In this document: positions 47,196 through 55,730 of the stretch, one piece after another
Numbering within the stretch: position 1 is the stretch's first letter
Layout of the letters: the number at the start of each line of letters is the position of its first letter
Assembly: GCF_947492365.1 (NCBI RefSeq)
Contig: NZ_CANLMB010000001.1
Coordinates: forward strand, 2,098,874 to 2,162,873
Length of the DNA stretch: 64,000 nt
Origin: an uncultured Erythrobacter sp.
GTDB taxonomy: Bacteria; Pseudomonadota; Alphaproteobacteria; Sphingomonadales; Sphingomonadaceae
Reading direction: 5' to 3'
Translations under genes and position numbers: made by a program
Notes under the pieces: model-generated
Seen by the model: the letters and a program-made list of their open reading frames with translations, nothing else
Told to the model about the DNA's origin: nothing
Databases searched by the model: none

Positions 47196-47594
47196 TTCCT
47201 GCACCAGTTCGATCTGTATCCCTCGGGTCGCGACAGGATGGATGAAATTGCACAGGAAATTACCTGCACCTTTGATCGGCTCGGGCTCCAGCAATTGCAG
47301 GTCATTCTTCTCACACCACGTTTGCGCGTCGGCAAAATCGTCGATCGCATAGGCAAAGTGGTGAACGCCGCCCACGCCCTTATTAAACTTGGTGAGCGGG
47401 CCACCGTCAGCAACCACCAGCTCTATTGCGGCACCGGTTTCGGGCTTGGTAAAGATGCACCAGCACTGCCACGGAGCGACATAGCCGCGGTAATCTTCAG
47501 CAAGGCCAAAGCTTTCCATATGGCGCTCTGCGTCTTCAATCGAAGGCAGCACAATGCCGACATGGTGCAGTGTATAGTTCGAAAACAAGCTCAT
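47187..47594 (-). CDS. VOC-family protein (methylmalonyl-CoA epimerase/glyoxalase fold)
   Basis: A 135-residue protein from ATG 47594: LHHVGIVLPSIEDAERHMESFG, then GAAIELVVADGGPL, GGVHHFAYAIDDFADAQ, and FIHPVATRGIQIELVQELG. The conserved metal ligands of the VOC fold are visible as HHVG, E in AIELV, HHFAY and E in IQIELV, as in methylmalonyl-CoA epimerase. The start overlaps the acyltransferase stop as ATGA, so it is the last gene of the ACP/FkbH operon. Its substrate may be an acyl thioester of that pathway, but this is speculation. Confidence 0.82.
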   Translation of the reverse strand: MSLFSNYTLHHVGIVLPSIEDAERHMESFGLAEDYRGYVAPWQCWCIFTKPETGAAIELVVADGGPLTKFNKGVGGVHHFAYAIDDFADAQTWCEKNDLQLLEPEPIKGAGNFLCNFIHPVATRGIQIELVQELG

Positions 47595-48781
47595 GAGTTT
47601 CCAGCCGCCCGGTTCTGTTGAACCATACCTTGCGATGCCGCGATAATGGCGGCGCGCGCTGGCACTTCTACGAATTTGTAGCTGATCCAAGAAATCAAAG
47701 TGATGAAAGCAAGCACCCCGAAAATCATCGCAATGCCGCCAAGCGAACCAACATCGCCTCTTCCCGCAAGCATAATATCAAACGCAACCACGCCGATGGG
47801 AAAGTGCCAGAGATAGACCGAATAGGATATCTCGCCGAGCAGCACAGGGAACGGCTGGCATAGCAGCGCGAGCCCTCCATGCCGTTCCATATCGGCCGCG
47901 AGAAACACGATCCCAGCAAGGCACAGCACGATTACGACATAGGGTGCAGCCAGCAGCGTTGCGGCGATCAACGCGATGACCGCTCCCGCCAACGCAATTG
48001 GCGAGCCGCGTGCGCCTAGACTGCGGGTTTCGCCGAGCCGGTAAAGCGCAATCCCAAGCGCGAACGTAGGAACGATCCGCAAGGCACCGAGATTCCATGT
48101 CGCCTGGAGCAGCGAGTTCCCCGTTGCCACGCCATTTGCCGCTTCCAGGCCAACCAGCGCAACAATACACAAGGCTGTCAGCAACACCGGTCGATTGAGC
48201 AGTGGACTAAAGAACAGGACGAAGACCGGGAAGAGCAGGTAGGCGAACCATTCTGCGCTGATCGACCAGCTCGGCAGGTTAAACAGCAGGTCCGGCGTCG
48301 CGCCCCAGGCATGGATCAGCGTCAGATTCGCAAACAGCGCACGAATGATCGCTCCGCTTTCCAGCTCGGTCCAAGCGCCAAGGTTCCAAAGCGTGTAGTT
48401 CCAGCCGAGCGCAATTCCGATGAGTGAAATTCCAATCGTGAAGACCAATGTCACGATATGGAGCGGGTAAATTCGCCCGATCCTGCGCACGAGGAAACTC
48501 CAGTAGTCAAACCGCCGCGCACGGATTTTGGGCAGGTAAACATGCGCCAGAACGAAACCCGATAATACGAAGAAGAAATCGACCCCAAGAAAACCGTAAC
48601 GCGTCAAGTTGGATTGCTGGAGGGCTGTCTCGGGGAAAAATTCCTTGAAGTGAAAAAAGAGCACCCATGCCGCCGCGAGATAACGAAGACTAGTGAGCGA
48701 GTGGATCACCGTAGGCAGCGGTTTCACACTGCTTGCTCCCACCGTGGCTGCGGGTTCGTGATCTGCTTCATTCTTCAACAC
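47591..48781 (-). CDS. Acyltransferase family 3 membrane protein (OafA-like)
   Basis: A 396-residue protein from GTG 48781 with about ten membrane segments. Acyltransferase-3 hallmarks: SLTSLRYLAAAWVLFFHF (N-terminal Arg and His), GYFGV-like RYGFLGVDFFFVLSGFVLAH, RRIGRIYPLHIVTLV, and SWSISAEWFAYLLFPV. It transfers an acyl group, usually acetyl, to extracytoplasmic sugar. It overlaps the SGNH gene upstream by seven bases and the VOC gene downstream by four, so it belongs to the decoration operon. Confidence 0.9.
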   Translation of the reverse strand: MLKNEADHEPAATVGASSVKPLPTVIHSLTSLRYLAAAWVLFFHFKEFFPETALQQSNLTRYGFLGVDFFFVLSGFVLAHVYLPKIRARRFDYWSFLVRRIGRIYPLHIVTLVFTIGISLIGIALGWNYTLWNLGAWTELESGAIIRALFANLTLIHAWGATPDLLFNLPSWSISAEWFAYLLFPVFVLFFSPLLNRPVLLTALCIVALVGLEAANGVATGNSLLQATWNLGALRIVPTFALGIALYRLGETRSLGARGSPIALAGAVIALIAATLLAAPYVVIVLCLAGIVFLAADMERHGGLALLCQPFPVLLGEISYSVYLWHFPIGVVAFDIMLAGRGDVGSLGGIAMIFGVLAFITLISWISYKFVEVPARAAIIAASQGMVQQNRAAGNS

Positions 48782-49869
48782 AGGCTCACCTTTTCCCGAT
48801 CTTCGACGCTATCTTCACTCTCGCCTAGTGCCATAAGCCGCGCAAGCGTATCGCCCAACATCAGGCTCAACTGGCGCGCACCCGAAGCGTTGAGGTGCCC
48901 GTAATCGGAATACAGCCCGGCATCTGCAGCAATGCACTCAACGGTCAGGACTGTGCCGATTTCGGTGTAGAATTGCTCTTCGCGCAGCGGATCGGGATTC
49001 TCGAAGATCGGCATGTAGAGAAACATGACCTGCGCCCCGTTCGCTTGGGCCAGATCGGCGATTGCACGCGTGTAATGATGCTCGATTGCGAACTCACGGT
49101 CTGCGAGAATTTCAGGCAGAACCGGCGGCGTGATCGAGCGAACCCGTTCTTCGGCAAACGGGCGCAGCAGCTCGGCGGCATAGACGCTGTCCTTGTCTAT
49201 GAAACCACCGGTTGGCGATTGGTAACTGACCGTCGTGTCGTAATCGGTGCCGTAATAGCCCTCTTGGTCAAAGCCACTCAGCCCAAATGCTCCGGGTGCG
49301 AGCGATTGCACAAACAGCGACATCTGCCGGAACGGGATGAAGGCGAGGTCATCGCCATATCCACGATTGATCAGGACCGGGGCGGCCAAAACATCGCCAG
49401 CATCGGCGATGTTGCGAAATGCCGGATGCCCGTCACGCGGCATGGCTTCGATGGCAGATAGGATAACCATATCCACGTCATCGCGGTGCGCGAACAGCTC
49501 GCGCGCGACAGAATAATGCGCGTTGCGCCCCTCTTGCGGCAGGCTGAGATTGGCAACCCGGACGGGACGGCCCAGCTGCTCGCTCAGACGCTCTTGGAGG
49601 ACCGGTGCAGACACCGCCGATTGAAGCCGTGAATTGCCGATAACCGCAACGTCAATCGGTGTGTCATCAAACGCGATCCGCTCATAGGCCCAGATCGAGC
49701 GGAAATGCAGAGTTTCGGACAATTGCTGATACCGGATATAGCGATCATGCGGCAGCAGCATTGTCAGCAGCGCCAGCCCGACAAAACCCAGCAAAACCAC
49801 AGCGAGCAACAACCATGGTCGCTCCCGTGTCATTGGCCTTTCCGGCTGGGTGGCTTCGATCTGTGTCAC
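48775..49869 (-). CDS. SGNH/AlgX-like membrane-anchored protein, partner of the MBOAT acyltransferase
   Basis: A 364-residue protein from GTG 49869 with one N-terminal membrane segment (LLLAVVLLGFVGLALLTMLL) and a periplasmic SGNH-type domain: VAVIGNSRLQSAVSAPVLQERL (block I, nucleophile Ser in GNSR), LSLPQEGRNAHYS, and a C-terminal DYGHLNASGARQLS (Asp/His pair). Such proteins accompany AlgI-type MBOAT enzymes and complete O-acylation of the polymer in the periplasm. It lies 18 nt after the MBOAT gene. Family placement by eye is moderate. Confidence 0.75.
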   Translation of the reverse strand: MTQIEATQPERPMTRERPWLLLAVVLLGFVGLALLTMLLPHDRYIRYQQLSETLHFRSIWAYERIAFDDTPIDVAVIGNSRLQSAVSAPVLQERLSEQLGRPVRVANLSLPQEGRNAHYSVARELFAHRDDVDMVILSAIEAMPRDGHPAFRNIADAGDVLAAPVLINRGYGDDLAFIPFRQMSLFVQSLAPGAFGLSGFDQEGYYGTDYDTTVSYQSPTGGFIDKDSVYAAELLRPFAEERVRSITPPVLPEILADREFAIEHHYTRAIADLAQANGAQVMFLYMPIFENPDPLREEQFYTEIGTVLTVECIAADAGLYSDYGHLNASGARQLSLMLGDTLARLMALGESEDSVEDREKVSLC

Positions 49870-49887
49870 GTATTAGAGCCTTGCGGG

Positions 49888-51447
49888 TCAGAAGTTGAAG
49901 TAGATGAATTCGGTCGTTCCGCGCATGATGAAAGCGACCGCCAGAAACAATGCAAGCGCCGTGATGAGCGCCCAGCCAACGGTGGTGTTCCATTGGATCA
50001 CAACCGGGCTCTTCGCGCGCTGCGACCAGTCCGCTTCCCAGTCCAGCACCGGCTCAAAGCGCCCCATGATCTCATGCGAGTTGGGCAGGAGAAACACGAT
50101 CAGATAGGCGCACAGCGTGAAGAGGATCGCCGCTTCGATGCCGAAAGGCCATGCCTCGGGAATGACCAGCCAGCCCGACCCGCCGAAAGCTCCTGCAAAT
50201 AGCGCCCACATATCTGCCGGACCCTGCGCGCCGAATGGCAGGATCGAGAGAACGAACGACAGCAGGGTCGCAGCCCTCGCCACCGGATCTCGCCAAATCG
50301 GCGGGCCTCCTTGCGCTTTCCTGCGTGCTTTGCGGGCCTTCTTGCGAATGGCAGCCCAAACCTCGTTCACCGACATATAGGCGCCGTGCATCAGGCCGAA
50401 GACCACGAACGTCCACCCAGCCCCGTGCCACACGCCGATGATAAGCATCGAAAGCATCGTGGGCACGACCACAGCGAGCGCGAGAGTTCCATACTTACCC
50501 AGCCCGCGCTGCGCCGCCAACCGCGCGCAAGGCACTGCCACCGGCTGGAAGATATAGAGCTGTACCCATCGGCCGAGCGTGACGTGCCAGCGCCGCCAGA
50601 TCTCGACCACGCTCTTAGATCGAAGCGGCGAAAGGAAATTGAGCGGCAGGATAATGCCAAACATCCGCGCCGTTCCGATCGCCATGTCGGAATAGCCCGA
50701 AAAGTCGAAATAAACCTGTCCGGTATAGGCGAATGCGGCGATCCACGTGTCGACAAAACCGACCTCCCCGCCATCGCGCGCTGCGGCAAAAACCGGCTGC
50801 GCGTAAAGCGCCAGCGTGTCGGCAATCACCGTCTTCTTGAACAGGCCGATGGCGAAGATAGCGAGGCCGATCAGGATGTTGCGTCCAACCTCTCCCCATA
50901 CCGGATTGCGGCGATGTTGCTCTATGACTTCGCCAAACTGGACAATCGGACCGGCGAGCAGTTGCGGGAAGAACAGCACGAAACTGGCAAAGTCGATGGG
51001 GCCGGCTGCCTTGATCCGTCCCCGACTGACATCGACGAGATAGCCGATTTGCTGGAACGTGAAGAACGAAATGCCCAAAGGCAAGAGGATTTGCTCGATC
51101 CCGAAATCGGCGCCGAACGCAGCCCCAAGAGCCTCGGCGAGGAAGTTGAAATACTTAAAATATCCCAGCAGCGCGACATTAGCGATCACGGCCAGCGCGA
51201 CGACTGCTCCCCTTGCCCTGCCCGACCCATCAAGCTGCGCGATCAGCTTTCCGGCGGCGAAGTTGATCGCCACCGATACCACCAGCAACGGCACGAATTG
51301 CGGGCCAGCAAAAGCGTAGAATACGAGCGTCGCTGCGATCAGGAATACGCGCCGCAGCATCGCCAGCGGCGACAGAGCGAGCACATAATATCCGGCCAGC
51401 ACCGCTGGAAGGAACAGAAAGATAAAGTTGATCGAGTTGAACAGCAT
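49888..51447 (-). CDS. MBOAT-family O-acyltransferase (AlgI-like)
   Basis: A 519-residue membrane protein with about ten to twelve segments. MBOAT signatures: MLFNSINFIFLFLPAVL at the N-terminus; LPLGISFFTFQQIGYLVDVSRG; YFDFSGYSDMAIGTARMFGI; RWHVTLGRWVQLYIFQP; and the catalytic His in IIGVWHGAGWTFVVFGLMHGAYM. AlgI-type enzymes take an acyl group from a cytoplasmic donor and pass it across the membrane for polysaccharide O-acylation. The donor here may be the acyl carrier protein encoded upstream in the same operon. Confidence 0.94.
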   Translation of the reverse strand: MLFNSINFIFLFLPAVLAGYYVLALSPLAMLRRVFLIAATLVFYAFAGPQFVPLLVVSVAINFAAGKLIAQLDGSGRARGAVVALAVIANVALLGYFKYFNFLAEALGAAFGADFGIEQILLPLGISFFTFQQIGYLVDVSRGRIKAAGPIDFASFVLFFPQLLAGPIVQFGEVIEQHRRNPVWGEVGRNILIGLAIFAIGLFKKTVIADTLALYAQPVFAAARDGGEVGFVDTWIAAFAYTGQVYFDFSGYSDMAIGTARMFGIILPLNFLSPLRSKSVVEIWRRWHVTLGRWVQLYIFQPVAVPCARLAAQRGLGKYGTLALAVVVPTMLSMLIIGVWHGAGWTFVVFGLMHGAYMSVNEVWAAIRKKARKARRKAQGGPPIWRDPVARAATLLSFVLSILPFGAQGPADMWALFAGAFGGSGWLVIPEAWPFGIEAAILFTLCAYLIVFLLPNSHEIMGRFEPVLDWEADWSQRAKSPVVIQWNTTVGWALITALALFLAVAFIMRGTTEFIYFNF

Positions 51448-51464
51448 TTGCCCGCCAATTCAGT

Positions 51465-52397
51465 CTAGCGAGGCTCGGCGATGATCGAGCAAGTGACCGC
51501 AGTCTTGCGCTTCAGAGCGCGCGGCAATGTTGCCGCCTGCGTCGTATGCGAGGCAATCTCAAGCACGCGAAACCCGCCTTCTTCGACCATCTTCACCGCA
51601 TCATCGGGATCGGTCAGCAGCTGGATATGATCCGGCATCGGCGCGTTAAGAGGGACGTTGACGAACAGATAGCCGCCCTTTGCCACCGCGTTGCGGATTT
51701 TCTGCAATGCATCGACCGGCTGCTCCAGATGTTCGAGCAGATGCGACAGGATAATGAGGTCAAACTGCTCGCCGCCCGCTTCGACATTGTGCATGTCCTG
51801 GATCGCGTAACGCGCCCGGTCACCCATGCCCAACTGGCCAAGCGCGGCCTTCGTCTGGTCGAGCGAAACCGGGCTGATGTCCCAAGCGACCGCCTCACTC
51901 ATACCCAGCTCAGTCAGTGCAAGATAGATTAGCAGACCGTGGCCCGAACCCACTTCCATCATCTTGCCGCCCGGCTTCACTCGCGCAGCAAGCCTGCCGA
52001 GGAAGAAGTGTAGGCTGGACAGATGCATGTACCACAGGACGTGGCTGAACATCAGACCATGCATGTATCGCTGCATGAATTCGTCATCCGAATAGACGTG
52101 GCGGTTCGTCTCTTCGAATGTTGAGTAGCGATAGGCGTCAGTGCGCGCGAAGTTGAACTCTTCCTCGCGGATGACATCGCAAAGCCAGCGATAATCCTGC
52201 GCGGCCTGATCAGCATGATCGCCGGCAAGCTCGAGGATCACTTTCGCAACGGCATCGCTGGTGTCGAGCAGAGCGGGCGTCCGCACCGCATAGCTCTTTT
52301 CCAGATAGTCGGCATGTTCGGGCCACGTGCCGGTCACCAGCTGCGTAAGCCGCGCCAAATGGGGCCGTGAAGCCAACATGTTAACCAGTTCCGGCAT
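51465..52397 (-). CDS. Class I SAM-dependent methyltransferase
   Basis: A 310-residue protein. The N-terminal 110 residues are helical and unassigned (HLARLTQLVTGTWPEHADYLEKSYAVR). The Rossmann methyltransferase domain shows motif I MMEVGSGHGLLIYLALTELG, acidic residue after strand 2 (EAVAWDISPVSL), and DLIILSHLLEHLEQPVDAL (motif IV region). It lies nine nt after the FkbH-like gene and 17 nt before the MBOAT gene. It could methylate the ACP-bound acyl unit, as FkbG does, or a sugar; the choice is open. Confidence 0.85.
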   Translation of the reverse strand: MPELVNMLASRPHLARLTQLVTGTWPEHADYLEKSYAVRTPALLDTSDAVAKVILELAGDHADQAAQDYRWLCDVIREEEFNFARTDAYRYSTFEETNRHVYSDDEFMQRYMHGLMFSHVLWYMHLSSLHFFLGRLAARVKPGGKMMEVGSGHGLLIYLALTELGMSEAVAWDISPVSLDQTKAALGQLGMGDRARYAIQDMHNVEAGGEQFDLIILSHLLEHLEQPVDALQKIRNAVAKGGYLFVNVPLNAPMPDHIQLLTDPDDAVKMVEEGGFRVLEIASHTTQAATLPRALKRKTAVTCSIIAEPR

Positions 52398-52406
52398 CAG
52401 AGCCCC

Positions 52407-54329
52407 TTATTCAGCCGCGCCAATCAGGTCGTCAGCCTGCTCGATTTCCATCGGCAGGTCCACAGCTGCATAACTATCCAGATCAAGCGCCCAGCGGGTG
52501 CCGCCATCGGGCAGATCGGAGACGAAATCAAACCCGAGTTTCTCGAAATGCTTTTCGACCAGGCCATTTTTGGGCGTAGGCAGCCAGTCGCCGACGAGTT
52601 TTGATGCCCCGTCAGCACGGGCCGCTTTGACCACTGTCGCCAGCACAGCCTCTTCGACCCGACGACCCAGAACACGGCAGCTCATCAGCCACGAGTCGCA
52701 AATCCATACCGCATTCTGTTTCTTGAAAATGATGACAGAAATCATGCCATTATCGCCAAAGCGGTCCGTCAGACGGACTTGCAAGGTGAAGGTGTCTGCG
52801 TCGGTCTCGAATGCCGCCACTTCGGCTTCGGTATAGCGCCGGGTGGTAAGGTTGAACTGGTTCGACTTGTTGATCAGTTGCGCGGTGCGCGCGCGGCCCA
52901 GCGCATCGAATGGTCGCAGCGAGCAAACCATATCGAGCGAACGCAGATAGTCGTCCATATTGCCAATCTTCTGCATCTCGCTCGCTCGCGCAGCGTTGGC
53001 CTGATACATCTCGGCGCGCTTGCGATCTTCGTCGCCGAAGGAAACGGCCTCGAAATAGCCAGCGGCTGAAAGCAGCGGGACATATTGCGCAGGGTCCGCG
53101 CCTACTTCGGGCACGGCGACTTCGGGGAGTTCCTGCCGCACCCGCTCGCGTTCGGCCGGATTGTCGTCGAGGAATACCAGTGCGTCCGTGCCGATATTCA
53201 GCACCTTGGCAATGTGCTGAAGGTTGCTCGCCTTGTCGGTCCAATTTGCGATGAAGACCGCTATATCGTCTTCGCCCAGCACCATCTCCTCGTGATGCTG
53301 GAATGGCAGACGGGCGTTCGCATCTTCATTCTTGGAACACACCGCAAGGATGATCCCGCGCGTCCGCAGATGTTTGGCGTATTGCTGGATCGCAACATAG
53401 GCCTCGCCCGTGCCGGTCCCTTGCCCAAGCGCAATGCCTTCAACGCCGTCGTCGCCGATCACCCCGCCCCACAACGTATTGTCTAGGTCAAGCACCAGGC
53501 ACTTGCGCGAAAGGCCGCGAACTGCGGCGAGCAGCCGGCACAAATGGTCAGCTGCCAGCGGTATGGCATCGAGCGCGAAGGGCACTTTCGCGTCGTGCCA
53601 GCGCGCAGGATCGTGCCAGTCGCTCAGGCCAATTGTCTCGGCAAGCGCAGCAAGGTCGAAGAACAAATCTCCGGGCGCGAGCGCCTCTGCAAGCCGGGCG
53701 TTGAATTGCTGCACCATCCAGCGAACCGAACCTGGCTGGCACGCATCGAAACCGCCGAAGAGAGGGCTCGCGGGCACGGGAAGGCTCTGCAGGATCACGC
53801 CGACACCCGCATTGGCATGGGCTGCATCGCGCAGCGACAACGCATAGTCGAGCGCCGACTGCACCGCCTTCTCGCCGCCCTGAGCATCCAGTCGCGGTTG
53901 GGCGATACCCAAGGCGGATGGATCAAAGGCAAGATAGACCAGATCAGGCTTGAACTCGAAAAGCGCCGAAGTCGGATCGAGCACCGCCTGCGCAGTTTGC
54001 CCGTAGTCGGTGACAAAGGTGTCGATCAGCAGGCCATGGCGCAAGCCGGTCCCGGCGAGTGCATCGACCAAAAAATCGACCGTGTGCGTCCCGGCGATCG
54101 CGAGGCGTAAGCTGCGCAAGCCACTGGCGGCCAGATCTTCCCGCCGTTTTCCCGCCGCTTTACCCAGCTGGCCGAGTTGATTCAGGTCCAGATCGAAACG
54201 GCCAAGGGCGCGCAGCTGAGCAACGTCGCTCTGTGGATCGCTCCGCAGCGCTTTAAGCTGCGCGCGAAAATCCTCAGGCGGCTCCAGCAGCCACGAAAGC
54301 GCAAATGGTCCGGCTGGTGATTGGCTCAT
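52407..54329 (-). CDS. FkbH-like HAD-IIIC family protein
   Basis: A 640-residue protein in three parts. Residues 1-290 are an SGNH-like N-terminal region (IAGTHTVDFLVDALAGTGLRHGLLIDTFV). A HAD-IIIC domain at about 290-440 has CLVLDLDNTLWGGVIGDDGVEGIAL (DxDxT), ILAVCSKNEDANA and LVFLDDNPAERERV. A C-terminal GNAT-like domain of about 150 residues follows (FGDNGMISVIIF...LMSCRVLGRRVEEAVL). FkbH proteins dephosphorylate 1,3-bisphosphoglycerate and load glyceryl onto an acyl carrier protein. An ACP gene lies 47 nt upstream, so glyceryl-ACP or a related hydroxyacyl-ACP is the inferred product. Confidence 0.9.
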   Translation of the reverse strand: MSQSPAGPFALSWLLEPPEDFRAQLKALRSDPQSDVAQLRALGRFDLDLNQLGQLGKAAGKRREDLAASGLRSLRLAIAGTHTVDFLVDALAGTGLRHGLLIDTFVTDYGQTAQAVLDPTSALFEFKPDLVYLAFDPSALGIAQPRLDAQGGEKAVQSALDYALSLRDAAHANAGVGVILQSLPVPASPLFGGFDACQPGSVRWMVQQFNARLAEALAPGDLFFDLAALAETIGLSDWHDPARWHDAKVPFALDAIPLAADHLCRLLAAVRGLSRKCLVLDLDNTLWGGVIGDDGVEGIALGQGTGTGEAYVAIQQYAKHLRTRGIILAVCSKNEDANARLPFQHHEEMVLGEDDIAVFIANWTDKASNLQHIAKVLNIGTDALVFLDDNPAERERVRQELPEVAVPEVGADPAQYVPLLSAAGYFEAVSFGDEDRKRAEMYQANAARASEMQKIGNMDDYLRSLDMVCSLRPFDALGRARTAQLINKSNQFNLTTRRYTEAEVAAFETDADTFTLQVRLTDRFGDNGMISVIIFKKQNAVWICDSWLMSCRVLGRRVEEAVLATVVKAARADGASKLVGDWLPTPKNGLVEKHFEKLGFDFVSDLPDGGTRWALDLDSYAAVDLPMEIEQADDLIGAAE

Positions 54330-54376
54330 GCCTCAAAAGGCCCCGTTCTTGCTCTGGCGGCGCAGTCTCGGCGGCT

Positions 54377-54625
54377 TCAACCCTGTTTGGACAGGATCAA
54401 GTCCACCATCTGGCCGACATTTTCGAGATCGGCAATCTCGCTATTGCTGAAACGGATGCCGAATTCCTTTTCGATTCCAACGACAAAGCGAATGTTCGAA
54501 AGGCTGTCCCATTCCTCGATATCGGCAGCGGTCATAGAGTCATCATAGGTCAGATCGTCTTCGTCAAAGACGTCTTCCATGAGCTCCACAACCTTGGAGG
54601 CGATTTCGCTACGGGTCATTTTCAA
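54377..54625 (-). CDS. Acyl carrier protein
   Basis: An 82-residue four-helix ACP. The phosphopantetheine attachment Ser lies in EEWDSLSNIRFVVGIEKEFGIRFS (DSL motif), followed by IADLENVGQMVDLI. This is the acidic, stand-alone type associated with FkbH/FkbI-like systems rather than fatty-acid AcpP. An ATG at 54619 is an alternative start. It sits between rmlB (46 nt) and the FkbH-like gene (47 nt). Confidence 0.92.
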   Translation of the reverse strand: MKMTRSEIASKVVELMEDVFDEDDLTYDDSMTAADIEEWDSLSNIRFVVGIEKEFGIRFSNSEIADLENVGQMVDLILSKQG

Positions 54626-54671
54626 TCCTTATGTTGCAGCGCAGCGGCGATCACGCTTTGCCCCACCTTTG

Positions 54672-55730
54672 TCAAGCCTCGCGCGTCAGCAGCGGCCGCC
54701 ACCAATCTTCGTTGTCGAGATACCAGCGCAATGTCTGACGCAGCCCTTCGTCAAAGCCATGCGCGGCTGAATAGCCCAGCTCGCCGCGCGCCTTCGTTTC
54801 GTCGATGGCGTAGCGGCGATCATGTCCGGCGCGATCAGTGACGAATGTCTTGAGGCTGTCGCTCTTGCCGCCCTTCGCTGCGGGAGCGTCGGGGTAGCGT
54901 TCAGCCAGGCCCGCGACCTCTTCGAATGCCCGATCAACCTCGCGGCAGATCGCGTCGATCACTTCCATGTTGGGCAGCTCCGCACCGCCGCCGATATTGT
55001 AGGTTTCGCCCGGCTGGCCCTTGGTCAGGCACGCCTCGATCCCGCAGCAGTGATCCTCGACATGCAGCCAGTCGCGAACATTCATCCCGTCGCCATAGAT
55101 CGGCAGCGGCTTGCCCGACAGCGCGTTGAGGAAGAAAAGCGGGATCAATTTCTCGGGATATTGATAGGGGCCGTAATTGTTCGAACAATTGCTGGTCGTC
55201 ACCTCGAGCCCATAAGTGTGGTGGTAAGCGCGCACGAGGTGATCGGACGCCGCCTTCGACGCGGAATAGGGCGAGTTGGGCGCATAGGGCGTCGTCTCGC
55301 TGAAGGCGGGATCATCATTGCCGAGCGATCCGAACACTTCATCGGTCGAGATATGGTGAAAGCGGTGCTCTTTGCCATCACCGTCGAGCCAGACACTGCG
55401 CGCCGCTTTGAGGAGCGAGTTGGTGCCGAGGATATTGGTGTCGATGAAAGCATCCGGCCCACTGATCGAGCGGTCGACATGGCTTTCAGCAGCGAAGTGA
55501 ACAATCGTCGCGATATCCCGTTCGCGCAACAATTGCTCCACCAGCCCCTGATCACGGATATCGCCTTCAACCAGATCGGCATTGGTCGCGCCAGCGATGG
55601 TCGAACGATTGCCTGCATAAGTGAGCGCATCCAGCACGACCACATGATCCTCAGGATTGCGCGCATTCCAGAAATGCACGAAATTGCCGCCGATAAATCC
55701 GGCACCTCCGGTAACAAGAATGTTAGCCAA
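54672..55730 (-). CDS. rfbB: dTDP-glucose 4,6-dehydratase
   Basis: A 352-residue enzyme from a TTG at 55730, which gives LANILVTGGAGFIGGNFVHFW. AAGGAGG lies eight bases before it within the end of rfbD. It has NAD-binding GGAGFIGG, FAAESHVDRSI, the STDEVFGSL active-site Thr/Asp/Glu, catalytic Tyr/Lys in YSASKAASDH, and SNNYGPYQYPEKLIPL. It makes dTDP-4-keto-6-deoxyglucose in rhamnose synthesis. The rfbD stop lies inside its first codons. Last gene of the rmlACDB group. Confidence 0.94.
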   Translation of the reverse strand: MANILVTGGAGFIGGNFVHFWNARNPEDHVVVLDALTYAGNRSTIAGATNADLVEGDIRDQGLVEQLLRERDIATIVHFAAESHVDRSISGPDAFIDTNILGTNSLLKAARSVWLDGDGKEHRFHHISTDEVFGSLGNDDPAFSETTPYAPNSPYSASKAASDHLVRAYHHTYGLEVTTSNCSNNYGPYQYPEKLIPLFFLNALSGKPLPIYGDGMNVRDWLHVEDHCCGIEACLTKGQPGETYNIGGGAELPNMEVIDAICREVDRAFEEVAGLAERYPDAPAAKGGKSDSLKTFVTDRAGHDRRYAIDETKARGELGYSAAHGFDEGLRQTLRWYLDNEDWWRPLLTREA

